The notes under the pieces: generated by a model
The model's input: the letters and a program-made list of their open reading frames with translations, nothing else
The model's database searches: none
What the model was told of the DNA's origin: nothing
Shown here: positions 12,251 to 23,004 of the stretch, piece by piece
How the letters are laid out: each line of letters begins with the position of its first letter
Position numbering within the stretch: position 1 is the stretch's first letter
Program-made: the position numbers and the translations under genes
Origin: Diaporthe sp. PMI_573
Taxonomy: Eukaryota > Ascomycota > Sordariomycetes > Diaporthales > Diaporthaceae
Direction of reading: 5' to 3'
Assembly (NCBI GenBank): GCA_021399435.1
Contig: JAJTUP010000133.1
Span: 55,395-119,394 of the forward strand
DNA length: 64,000 nt

Positions 12251-14124
12251 ATGAATGCCTTGTTCGAACGTATCCCCCTTGTTGCAGCGGGCCTATTATT
12301 TTTTGTTGTTTATGCTATTCGGAAAGCATACCCACGACCAGTCCCGGGAATTCCATACAATGCTACCTCGGCACGAAGATTATTGGGAGATGGGCCGGGG
12401 ATGCGCGAAGCCATCAAGGTCACCCAAGACCCAATCAAATACTTCTTTCAACAGACCAGGTTTCTTGGCTCGCCCGTCATTCAAATATTCCTCGCGCCTT
12501 TTTCCAACCCAACAGTCGTCGTTGATGACGTCCGCGAGGTCAAAGACATCCTGAGCAACCGCACGCACGAATTCGACCGTGCCCCAAGAACCCAGGATGC
12601 TTATCGTGCCCTTCTTCCACACTGCAGCCTGGTCAAATTGACCGGGCCTGCATTCAAAGACCAAAGAAAGTTCTGGGAGGGTGTCACTGGGATACCTTTT
12701 CTACGACGGGTCGGTGGGGACAAGATGTACCACTACGCCTTGGAACTAGTCGAGCTGCTCAGAGCGCAGTCTGAAATGGCTGCTGGCCGGGCGTTCCCCT
12801 GCTTCGAAGACTTCGACGTGGCAGCTTTCGAATTGATTTGCGACATAGTATTCGAGACCCGTGGGGAGACCATCGCAAACGCGCGCAACGAGGTCGTCAG
12901 GGCATCTCGAGACACGATCCAACCGGCATCTCTGGACTCGTCGGCTCAGATACCGTCCATCCGCAAAGCTGAACTCTGTGAGCTTGTATCATTCTTCATA
13001 AGCACAGTAGCGCAGTCATTCAGATCGATATACCCCCCTTGGCGCCTTTGGTATCTCAGGCAGCAATCGATCCACAGGCAGAAGTTGGCTCGCAAGAACA
13101 GCATCATTGATGGCCACATTGAAAGCACCCGGGCCAAGCTGGCAGTACTGTCCAAGGAGCAACTCGAGAATTTTGAGGAAACTTCTGCAGTGGTAACCGG
13201 CGTGCGACGCCATCTCCTTGCGCGCTTACGTCAAGGGCTCCCTGTCGACGGCAAATTCCCCAAGGAGGTTCAAAAGGAGATACATGATGAGCTATTCATG
13301 ATCCTGGTCGCCGTAAGTACAGCGCTCAAATAACTGCAACACATGGTATAGAGTAGGTAGCTGACACATGGCATGCTATAGGGACACGAGACGAAGGCTG
13401 TTCTGCTCTCTTGGTCCGTCAAGTACCTCATGGCCTACCCCGAAACGCAGGAGAAGCTTAGAGCCGCCCTGCTTGCCGCCTTTCCGGGACGGGCGAAGGG
13501 AGAACAGCCATCGGTCAAGGCCATCCTGTCCACTTCGATTCCGTACCTGGATGCATACATGGAGGAATCCATCCGGGTAGCAAACACCTCGCCTCGTCTC
13601 GTTCAGACTGCCACGACCGACACCCAGGTGCTTGGATACCCGATTCCAAAGGGAACCAGTGTGTATCTCAATCCCTATATTGGGACAAAGCCCTTTGAGA
13701 TCCCCGAGTCTGCGAGGACCGACACCTCACGTGGCTCCAAGGACAACTTTGGGTCATACTGGGATCCGGATGGCATGGATGAGTTTGAGCCTGAACGATG
13801 GCTTGCAGAAGACGGGTCTTTCAACCCCCTCCGGTTCCCGCGTCTCGCATTCTCTGCTGGTCCTAGGATCTGCTATGGTACGTTTCATTCCATGCCTTCC
13901 CTTTACTTGTTCTTCGTCCTGCCTTCAACTTCAATCACATTTGGCTAATAAATCTGCTTTACACAGGCAGGAATCTCGCGTTGATGGAGTTTCGGATGAA
14001 CCTCGTCCTCATGGTTTTGAATTTCAAGTTTGAGCCTGTGCCCAAAGGCTTGGACAGTATGGAATCTCAACATCGACTTTTCCGCATGCCTAGGCAATGC
14101 TACGTCAGATTGACCCCTCTATAA
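12251..14124 (+). CDS. Cytochrome P450 (P450-2), intact
   Basis: Exons 12251-13312, 13382-13877 and 13967-14124 join to 571 residues with canonical GTAAGT and GTACGT donors. An N-terminal hydrophobic anchor is followed by a Pro-rich hinge (YPRPVPGIPYN). The I-helix motif is AGHETK, with Lys replacing the usual second Thr/Ala neighbour. ExxR appears as ESIR, then FEPERWL, and the heme-cysteine motif is FSAGPRICYG followed by RNLALMEFRMNL. This is the only one of the three P450 genes here with an unbroken frame. A polyadenylation-like AATAAA lies at 14191, 67 bases past the stop. It probably oxidises the polyketide scaffold at the ER membrane; position and substrate cannot be read from sequence. 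Confidence 0.88.
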
Positions 14125-14848
14125 GGACGTCATTGTCTGCTGAATCATGGGTCAACTCAGATTGTATCAATGATATTGTTTCAGATACCAAATAAACATG
14201 ATGCAATGGGGCAGGTCTGCCACACTATAGCCCACCATATGATTGACTCTTACAATAATGATGATAAATAATGTGGCCAGTGTTGCATGTCTAAGCTTGA
14301 ATCCATGCTAGGGATCTGTTTTCAGGCACGTGAAACGAAGGAGTGGCTGTCGGCTCCATCTATTTTCGTTGTTCTTGGTCGCATCGTCTGCGGTATCAGC
14401 GTTTTCAAGTTTACCAGTCCGCGCTGTAGAGCGGGTCACCGAACCTTGGGAAGCTTCCTCCTTGGTGCACTTGAATATTTTCATTTGCGACATGCTATAT
14501 GTGACGGCGTGTCCCCACCGGTGGAAAGCTTTCCGGAAGTCGTCCCAGCACCTTCGTCGTGCCATGTACTGAGGAAAAGAGGCTCAGCAGAGTTCATAAC
14601 GACGTCCAGTGTTCGAGAAAGAAACAGAAAAAGTAAGAAAAAAACCATAAGGTCTCCCCCTAATTGTTCAGCACGAATATTTGGAGGAAAGAACTTTGAC
14701 CCATATCCTTGCGAGATATCTGAGAATGGAATATGTTGCTTCACTGCGGGCGGATGCCACAGGATGCTTCGTTTCCAGGCTATCTGAAGGAGGTCCATTG
14801 TACGTGGTCTAGATCTATCTAATTATAATCTTTACCGCATTTAAGGGC
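14125..14848. other. Convergent intergenic region, P450-2 / monooxygenase fusion
   Basis: Contains AATAAA at 14191-14196, a likely polyadenylation signal for P450-2. Two open frames of 80-170 codons overlap on opposite strands and show no recognisable domain; I do not call a gene. Confidence 0.45.
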
Positions 14849-17330
14849 TCAGCTGGTCTCCAACTTTCCAAATCCATCCTCACCAGCAGCAAACGAAGCG
14901 CTGTTGTGGACTTCGAGAATCGACTTGCCTTCATATCTTTCCGAGGTGATCGCATGTCTTTCCCTCTTCGACGCAAGTACCTCTTCTCGCCACATCCAAC
15001 CAAGTGCAACTGCCACGAGCGGCCCCGCAAATAAACTCACCGCGAAGCCGATCGTGAGAACCTTTACCCATTTGTTGTTCACCATTCCAGCGTTCTTGAC
15101 ATCGTAGATCAAGAGACCAACCCAAAACAGGCTCGAGAATACGACACCGACGGAATTCGGCTCTAGAATGCCTCCAGACCAGAGAGATATCAAGGGGCTA
15201 GAGGAGAGATGTGCTGATATCCAGGTCATTGCAGAGATCGTACTGAGCGTGTAAACACACCCTCGAATGTATGGTAGATCCCTTTTCTGGTTACCCATCG
15301 AGTCCTCATGCATGCTGTCCTTGCTGATTCTGGCTTTGACAAGAATCCATTGAACAATCGCAATGATAAATGGTGGTTTCAGAATCCAGCTCAAGCGCCA
15401 CGTTGATGTGAGGTCAGCTGCAGGGTATCCTGCAGTGGCTAGGAAGATCGGCCAGCTAATGAGTAACAGGGTCAATGGCAAGATTATCCGCGTATATCCC
15501 AGGTTTGTAAGCCTTGCATCATCCGCAGCGAACTTCTCAATAGGTGAGAATACGTAATGCAAGAAGTAGTAGAATGGACTGATGGCACCCATGCCGAACC
15601 GAAGGGACAGGCCGTAGAAGACGGTTGGAAGCTGAGCCAAAGTAAGCACACTGGCTCGTCAGTTCGATTCCATCAGCCAGATGGTATAAACGAGGCTTCC
15701 ATAAATGAGAACCTGCAGGTTCTGGAGCCATTCCACTCGTTCGTCGGAATTTGTGAGTTGTTGTCCTAGCTGCAAGAATTGGTCAAGAGAGTGTCCAATG
15801 CCACTCGTGGATGCTAATCTCGCAGCCTACAAGGACAAGACAAGTAACAGCGCCGCAACCGCTGCTCGCTTCTTCAGGCTCTCGTACTTCCCGGTACCTT
15901 GGTTTGGATTGAATGGACATGTGCCTTCCAAGGACTGTCTGGGCACAGGCAGGTATTCCAGGATCTCAGCGCCGATGACCGTGTTGGTGACCACTGTCAG
16001 AAGCAACTTGGTGACGTTGGGCACGACATAGTTCATGATGAACGAGGCCATCGGGCTGTCCAGCGCCTGCATCCGGCACATGACTGCGGCTTCTTTGACT
16101 GTCGCGTGGACCCGGGCCCAGCGCTTTTCCTGCCACCTCTGAAGCGCTGACCTGATCACCTGAGGCGTGGCCAGGCCACCATCGTGGATCTTTTTGAGCT
16201 CGTTCGCCAAGGCGGCGGCGGACTCGATGGCATTATTTCCAGCCTAACCGGTGTTGGGTGTTATCTTGTGGGTATTGTCCCCAATGGTGGCGATGCGGCC
16301 CCAGCTCCAGGTGTTAAAGAGAGCTTCCTCTAATGGCACCAGGGTACAGGACAGGCGGTGTTTCCACAGGTCCCCAAGGGTTACGGTCTCACTCACATAC
16401 CGCCAGGCATTTTTATGTACGAGGTTCTTGATGTCGGCCTCGGAGTACCGCGGAAAGTCTGGGTCGCCGACACGGTAGAGCTTGTCTAGCCTCTCTCGGT
16501 AGAACCAGTATATAGTTCCATTTTTACCGGTGATGATCAGTATGCTCCTGCCCATATCAAAGGTAGTGTTGACTTTGCCCACATTTAGGCCCTTTATGGG
16601 CCCAGATATGCCGAAGAGATAATTATACTCAGCGGTCATTTCTGGGGAAGCTTGTCAACTACAGCTCTGGAAACGTATTCTTTTCTTTAGATTTGCACAT
16701 ACTCATCTGCTCCTTTTCAGGGAAAAGGGCGGCATCATCCTTGCTCGCAAGACAGAACATTTCGCGACAGACTGATGACTTGCTGTTGACACCGTCACAC
16801 CCTACAACGACATCTCCGTAGTACGAGGAGCCGTCTTCGCAATTCACAGTGACGCCAGAATCGGTGTGGTCGATGCTCAGCACAGTACTGTTGAGCATTA
16901 TCTTGTCCTTTTGCGCAATCGTGCTGGCTATAGCTTGTAGGACAGTGTGTCGATCCAGGAAGGCTGCTCCGTAGCCAAACCTAGTAGGCTCAATGTTAAG
17001 CTGGAGTTCCGTCACAGTAGTCTAGAAGTGTTGTTCCATATCGCACCTTACTATCAAGATGGGGAAGGTAAATGCCGGAGGCATGAGCAGTAACCCATCG
17101 CTGCGATGAACTTTGGATAGTTTGACAGGGGCGCAATGCTTGATAATATCTTGGGCAGCTCCCAGCTGGTCCAAGATGCGCAGGGCGGCTGCATTAAGCC
17201 CGATCGAGGCCCCAACCTGTGGATCAATTCGAGATCGAGCTTCTAGTAGTATAAAATCGACATTTGCCTTTTCCAATGCACTTGCGAGTGCGAGACCAGC
17301 CAGTCCGCCACCAACAATAACAACCCGCAT
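14849..17330 (-). pseudogene. FAD-dependent monooxygenase fused to a polytopic membrane domain, three in-frame stops
   Basis: Exons 17330-17052, 17000-16703 and 16641-14849 form one frame of 790 codons. N-terminal half: a flavoprotein monooxygenase of the PaxM-like group, with the Rossmann motif [14 protein letters not shown], then VVGCDGVNSKS and GDNTHKITPN. C-terminal half (about residue 455 on): roughly seven to eight hydrophobic spans, as in fungal monooxygenases fused to a membrane domain. Three stops interrupt conserved sequence: TAG at 16244-16246 (codon 325, where the family has Gln), TAG at 15827-15829 (codon 464, probably Trp or Gln) and TGA at 15659-15661 (codon 520, before RASVLTLAQLP; fits CGA to TGA). 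Sequence on both sides of each stop stays in the same frame, so introns do not explain them. The family epoxidises or hydroxylates alkenes. This copy appears dead. Confidence 0.8.
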
Positions 17331-17953
17331 GGCTTTGGTTCAGTTTCGGGTTGGGGAAACGGTATCGGTCAGTTCGAGCACTCAAGCATGAGCAGCAGCC
17401 AAGGGCACTTTGGCATGCAAGGAACACTGCAACGGCCCCTTGTAAATTGAGGATAATTGACAATGCAATAATACGTGATTACACTTTCCCTTCTGACCGA
17501 ACCAAGCACTCGATATGATCTTCATTGTGTTTTATTTATGCAGTGTCGCTGTAGGCTAGCCGAACGTGGCCAAAACGGGATGTCAGACGGCATAGAACAG
17601 TTGAGCGGCACACCTCAGATCGATCAATTAGGAAACATCCGAAGCAACACAACGCGTTACCAGTACACGGACCACGGCCCGGCAACCACCTGCAGGCAGG
17701 CAGCCAGTAAACACACGCAGAAGCTGCAGCAAACGCGACAATCAATCAGGCAACCAAGTTTCCCCCTGAATGCTGAAAGCTTGGAGTCGAGTCTCTGTGC
17801 CTCTGCCATTGAGCCACATTCCACATTCCACTCGTTTCTCACCTCACCTCTGCTCTTCTGTATCAGCATCAGCATCAGCATCGGCAACAGCAACAGGAAC
17901 GTCTCCTCAGAACAAACAGCGTCAACAAGTTACTGCGCACGCCTCAAGACAAC
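17331..17953. promoter_or_regulatory. Head-to-head promoter region, monooxygenase / ABC transporter
   Basis: 623 bases between divergent starts. Just upstream of the ABC start (about 17865-17900) is a short run of CAGCAT-type hexamer and trimer repeats in a pyrimidine-rich leader. No operator identified. Confidence 0.45.
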
Positions 17954-20900
17954 ATGGCGAACTCAGACACGACCCCAGGGGCACAGGAGAAAGCACCTAA
18001 CCTGGCAACCCAAACAGGGAGCATCCAGCTCGATCCTTCGCCCTACCAGGAGAAAGAGGCCTCGATGCAGCCAGGTGGTCAGCAGGAGCCCAGCCAAGCT
18101 CCCAACCAAGCTCCCGGCCAAGCTGCCAGCCAAGCTCGCCAAGACGCGAACCCGTCCCAACCTACAGTGGAAACGAAGGGTGGTTCCACTCCGCAAGATG
18201 TCGAGGTCGAGGATCCATTCAAGCATCTACCTGACCACGAGAAGCAAATCCTCAAGAGACAGCTAGACGTCCCCGCCGTCAAGATCACTTACATCACCCT
18301 GTACCGCTATGCAACAAGCAAAGACAAGGCCATCTTGGCCGTTGCCAGTGTGGCAGCAATCATCGCTGGCATCCTCGTGCCCATGATGACGGTGCTGTTT
18401 GGTGGCCTCGCAGGTACCTTCCAGAACTTCACCCTTGGCCGCACGTCTCAGAGTGAATTCGCCCACGAGACTGCCAGGTTCTCTCTCTACTTTGTGTACC
18501 TCGCCATCGGCGAGTTCGTTATGGTGTACGTAGCCACAACCGGCTTCCTGTATGCAGGCGAAGACATCTCGTCCAAGATCAGAGAGCAGTTTCTGGCCGC
18601 CATCCTTCGACAGAACATTGCCTTCTTCGACGAACTCGGTTCCGGTGAGATCACCACGCGCATCACAGCAGATACCAACCTGGTTCAGAAAGGCATCTCA
18701 GAAAAGGTCGGATTGACTCTGACAGCCGTTTCCACATTCCTGGCTGCCTTCGTCATCAGCTACATACGATACTGGAAGCTCGCGCTCATCGTTTCTACTA
18801 CCATAGTGGCCATCGTGGTCACAATGGGCGCCGTTGGCACCTTCATTGGCAAGCTCAGCAAGGTGTACATTGCGCATTTCGCCCAAGGCGGGACAGTCGC
18901 AGAAGAAGTCATCAGCTCCATCCGGAACACAACCGCCTTCCACACCCAGGACAAGCTTGCTCGACAGTATGACTCATACCTAGTCAAGGCAGAGAAGGCA
19001 GGGTTCGAGCTCAAGTCCACCACCAGCTCCATGATAGGGTTTCTCTTCCTGTAAGTCTAGCAAATGGTGGACTGCCCTGCCGTCTGGGGCGGGGGGCAGT
19101 CGCTCGATCCGTTTCGAACACGAATGACTGACGTTACGGCCTTGGCTGCTAGGTTCTCCTACCTCAGTTACGGACTCTCCTTTTGGATGGGCTCTCGCTT
19201 CCTTGTCGATGGATCCGTCGGCTTATCCCAAATCCTTACAATTCAGATGGCCATCATGCTCGGTGCCTTTGCTCTTGGAAACGTCGCACCGAACCTTGAA
19301 GCCATCACCTCAGCTGTCGCAGCGGCAAACAAGATCTACGCAGTAATCGACCGTGCATCTCCTCTCAACCCTGACTCGACCGACGGCATCAAGCTGGATG
19401 TAGTCCGAGGCAACGTGGAGCTCAGGAACATCAGACACATCTATCCCTCCCGGCCCGATGTTGTGGTGATGGATGATGTGAATCTAATGATCCCTGCTGG
19501 CAAGTCAACCGCGCTTGTCGGTGCTTCCGGTTCGGGCAAAAGCACCATCGTCGGTCTTGTTGAGCGTTTCTACGACCCAGTTGGCGGAGATGTCTACATC
19601 GACGATCACAAGGTCAAAGACCTGAATCTAGCCTGGCTACGACGACAGATATCACTAGTCAGTCAGGAGCCTGTCTTGTTCGCCACTTCTATCTACGACA
19701 ACATCAAGCATGGCCTCATTGGAACAGCCCAGGAACACGAGTCTGAAAAGACAGTCCGCGAGCTGGTTGAGTCTGCTGCCAAGACTGCGAACGTAAGTGT
19801 AGCTACTGGAAACAGGCCTCCCTCACAAAATACTATCCGCACAGACCATTTGACGAAGCAACATTTAGGCCCACGAGTTCATTACCAACCTCCCTGAAGG
19901 CTACGAGACCAACATTGGGGAACGAGGCTTTCTTCTCTCTGGAGGTCAGAAACAACGCATTGCCATTGCAAGGGCGATTGTCAGCGATCCCAAAATCTTG
20001 CTCCTCGACGAAGCCACATCTGCCTTAGATATCAAGAGTGAGGGGGTTGTTCAAGCAGCGCTCAACAAAGCTGCCCAGGGACGAACGACCGTGATTATCG
20101 CTCACCGACTGTCTACCATCAGGCATGCCGACAACATTGTGGTCATGTCCAAAGGACGCATCGTAGAGCAGGGCACCCATGACGAACTTTTCGCGAAGGA
20201 GGGGGCTTACTACAACCTGGTCGAGGCTCAGCGTGTTGCCAGCATCCAAGCTTCTAGGAGTGAAGACGAAGATATCATCATGCGGGAGGAGGGTGGCTTC
20301 TCCGATCCCGAGTTCTCCAAGAAGGCAAGTATCTCGAGCAAGGAAGCGCATGGACAGAGACCTGGAGACCTTCAGCTTGACAAGACACCGACAAATGGGA
20401 CACCTTCGAGGCTGGAACGCGCGAAGGGAGAGGATCACGACGGCGACAACTACACCTTGTTCGAACTGCTGAAGTTCATTGCCAGCTTGAACAGGCGGGA
20501 GTGGAAGGCCATGGTCTTTGGAATCTCGCTGTCTGTGATTACCGGCGGGGGCAACCCAACACAGGCCGTCTTCCTCGCCAAGTCCATCACGGCCCTTTCG
20601 CTCCCTCTCTCGGAGCACGAGGAAATCCGCAGCCGAGCCAACTTTTGGTCCCTGATGTTTCTGATGCTCGCCTTTGTGCAGCTCATTACCCTCATCGCCC
20701 AGGGCGTCGCGCTCTCGTACTGCGCCGAGCGGCTCACGCACCGCGTCCGCGACCTGGCCTTTAGACACATCCTGCGGCAGGACGTTGCTTATTTCGACAA
20801 GCGGTCCACGGGCGCCCTCACGTCTTTCCTGTCGACGGAGACCAGCTACCTGGCCGGGATATCGGGGACCACCCTCATGACGCTCCTCTTGCTCACCACC

Positions 20901-22272
20901 ACCCTGGTTGCCAGCTCGGCCATCGGGCTGGCCGTGGGGTGGAAGCTGAGTCTGGTGTGCATATCTGTGATTCCCCTCCTCCTTGCCTGCGGGTACTTCC
21001 GCCTGGCCATGCTGGTCAGATTCCAAAAGCAGAGGGAGAAGGTCCACCAACAGTCTGCGAGCTACGCTTGTGAGGCAACCTCGGCCATTCGGACTGTGGC
21101 CTCCCTGACCCGCGAGGATGACGTGTTGAGCCACTACCGCGAGAAGCTTGCTGGGCAGAGCCGCCACCTGGTCACGTCGATCCTAAAGTCGTCCTTGCTC
21201 TACGCCGCGTCTCAGTCTCTTCAATATCTTGGCATGGCGCTCGGCTTCTGGTATGGAGGCGGCTTGTTTAGCAGGGGAGAGTACACCATGTGAGTGGATG
21301 AGATACTCTTGCCATGTGTCGCGAATTCGAAGCTAACTTGTAATTTCTAGGTTCCAATTCTTCTTGTGCTTCATCGCAATCATCTTCGGAGCAGAGTCTG
21401 CCGGCACCGTACTGGCCTACGCACCGGACATGGCGAAGGCCCGGAATGCCGCTGCCACCCTGAAAGCTCTTTTTGACAGGAAGCCCGAGATTGACAGCTG
21501 GAGCGACGACGGCGCCAGTGTCCCGAGCGTAGAAGGCCACATCGAGTTCAAGAATGTGCACTTCAGATACTCGACACGACCAGACCAGCCCGTCCTCCGA
21601 GGTCTCAACCTCACAGTCAAGCCAGGGCAGTACGTCGCCTTCGTCGGGGCCAGCGGATGCGGCAAGTCCACCGCGATTGCCCTGCTGGAGAGGTTCTACG
21701 ACCCCACCACCGGCGGGATCTTCGTCGACGGCAACGAGATCTCGTCGCTCAACATCAACGAGTACCGCTCCCACCTAGCCCTCGTCAGCCAGGAGCCGAC
21801 AATGTACCAGGGCACGATCCGCGACAACATCCTGCTCGGCACCGACCGGCTCGACGTCTCCGAGGACGAGATCGTGCGCTGCTGCAGGGACGCCAACATC
21901 CACGACTTCATCATCAGCCTGCCGGGCGGCATGGACACCCTCGTCGGCAGCAAGGGCTGCATGCTGTCGGGCGGCCAGAAGCAGCGCCTCGCGATCGCCC
22001 GGGCGCTGCTGCGCCGCCCCAAGGTCCTCCTGCTGGACGAGGCCACGTCCGCCCTCGACACCGAGTCCGAGAAGGTCGTGCAGGCCGCGCTGGACGCCGC
22101 CATGAAGGGGTGCACCACGATCGCCGTCGCCCACCGCGTGAGCACCATCAAGGAGGCGGACGCCATCTATGTCTTCCACCAGGGGAGGATCATCGAGTCG
22201 GGGACCTACGACGAGCTGATGCAGGCCAAGGGCGCGTACTTTGAGCTTGTCAACTTGCAGAGCCTGAGCTGA
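17954..22272 (+). CDS. Full-size multidrug-type ABC exporter (TMD-NBD)x2
   Basis: Exons 17954-19050, 19153-19792, 19869-21289 and 21351-22272 join in phase to 1359 residues, normal for fungal MDR/ABCB exporters. A hydrophilic Gln/Ala-rich N-terminus (first ~75 residues) precedes TMD1. NBD1 has Walker [10 protein letters not shown], signature LLSGGQKQR and Walker [14 protein letters not shown] charged linker follows, then TMD2, and NBD2 with [17 protein letters not shown] and [12 protein letters not shown]. Both ATP sites look complete. A plasma-membrane efflux pump for the pathway product, giving export or self-protection, is the natural inference. The gene is intact, in contrast to several neighbours. 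The second half has very GC-rich third positions. It shares its upstream region with the monooxygenase fusion. Confidence 0.92.
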
Positions 22273-23004
22273 ACGTGGATGTTTTGTGGGGGGCGGTAGC
22301 TAGGTGTGAAGGGTTTCTTAGATATGTATGGTCTGTGTTATTAGCTTCGAATCGTCTGTCTGGCCTGTTTTCCGGCCGTCCTACTACCGGGTTTTCAGGA
22401 CAAGTTAGAGACATGTAATTGAAAGAGTTTCCTTGTTAATCCGTTTGCGTACTCCGTAGGGTGCAAGCGGTCCCTTCATATAATAATCAACGCTCAAGAC
22501 CCAGCGTTGGATATCAACACACGATGGCGATAACAGTGATTTTGAAATACGATTGTGGCACTTTGGCCCACATGTAATTGAAGCATCACAGTATGGACAA
22601 ATGCGAATTTGGTGGAAGAATTGGTGCATGAAACGCGTTATTGACATGATTGTAGGCCTATAATAATTTCTAAATATTTTCGAAAGCTTGAATAAATGAA
22701 AGAGCAGGTCGACGTCGGTTCACAGGGTTAGAGTCGTGTCGTTTAACAATCGTAAACTGTCAACGAAGCTGTACAAGATCACTTTTGCGGTGAATTGGAG
22801 GCTTACTGATGTTCACTCAAAGCCGAAAGATGTTTGCCAAAGCAACCAAGTAGATAAAAGTGACGGGCCACCCCACGCGAGGACTAGGAGATAGAAACAT
22901 GCGGTCGATTCGGACGTCCTTTTGGACCACTACCTAGATACTCAAGATTTAAAAACTACGGGAATATGGTAAATACATTAATTATAAAAAGTCATGTGCC
23001 GAGC
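22273..23004. other. Convergent intergenic region, ABC transporter / PKS
   Basis: The 3' ends of both genes. A dispersed TACTCCGTAGGG-type repeat copy sits at 22436-22477 (listed separately). Otherwise AT-rich and without coding signal. Confidence 0.5.
22436..22477. repeat. Short dispersed repeat with TACTCCRTAGRGTG core, copy 1
   Basis: About 40 bases matching two neighbouring copies at 35515-35598 in order and spacing: a TTAATCSG start, an ACTCYRTAGRGTG core and a GGT-CC end. A quasi-palindromic core of this kind suggests the relic of a small inverted-repeat element. Confidence 0.45.

Noticed and set aside
14287..14787. 166-codon open frame between P450-2 and the monooxygenase fusion
   Set aside because: No domain; overlaps equally long antisense frames; sits in a convergent 3' region.
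15769..15830. Candidate intron (GTAGGC...TTGCAG) between the FAD and membrane parts of the monooxygenase fusion
   Set aside because: Splicing it gives a stop in the wrong frame, whereas the unspliced sequence stays in the same frame on both sides of the TAG. I treat the TAG as a nonsense codon.
17001..17051. Apparent TAG (near 17025) early in the monooxygenase reading frame
   Set aside because: It lies in a 51-base phase-0 intron with a GTAAGG donor and CCAG acceptor; removal joins conserved sequence, so it is not a lesion.
20025..21167. 380-codon minus-strand frame opposite the ABC transporter
   Set aside because: Shadow of a conserved ABC exon containing Walker B of NBD1 and most of TMD2.
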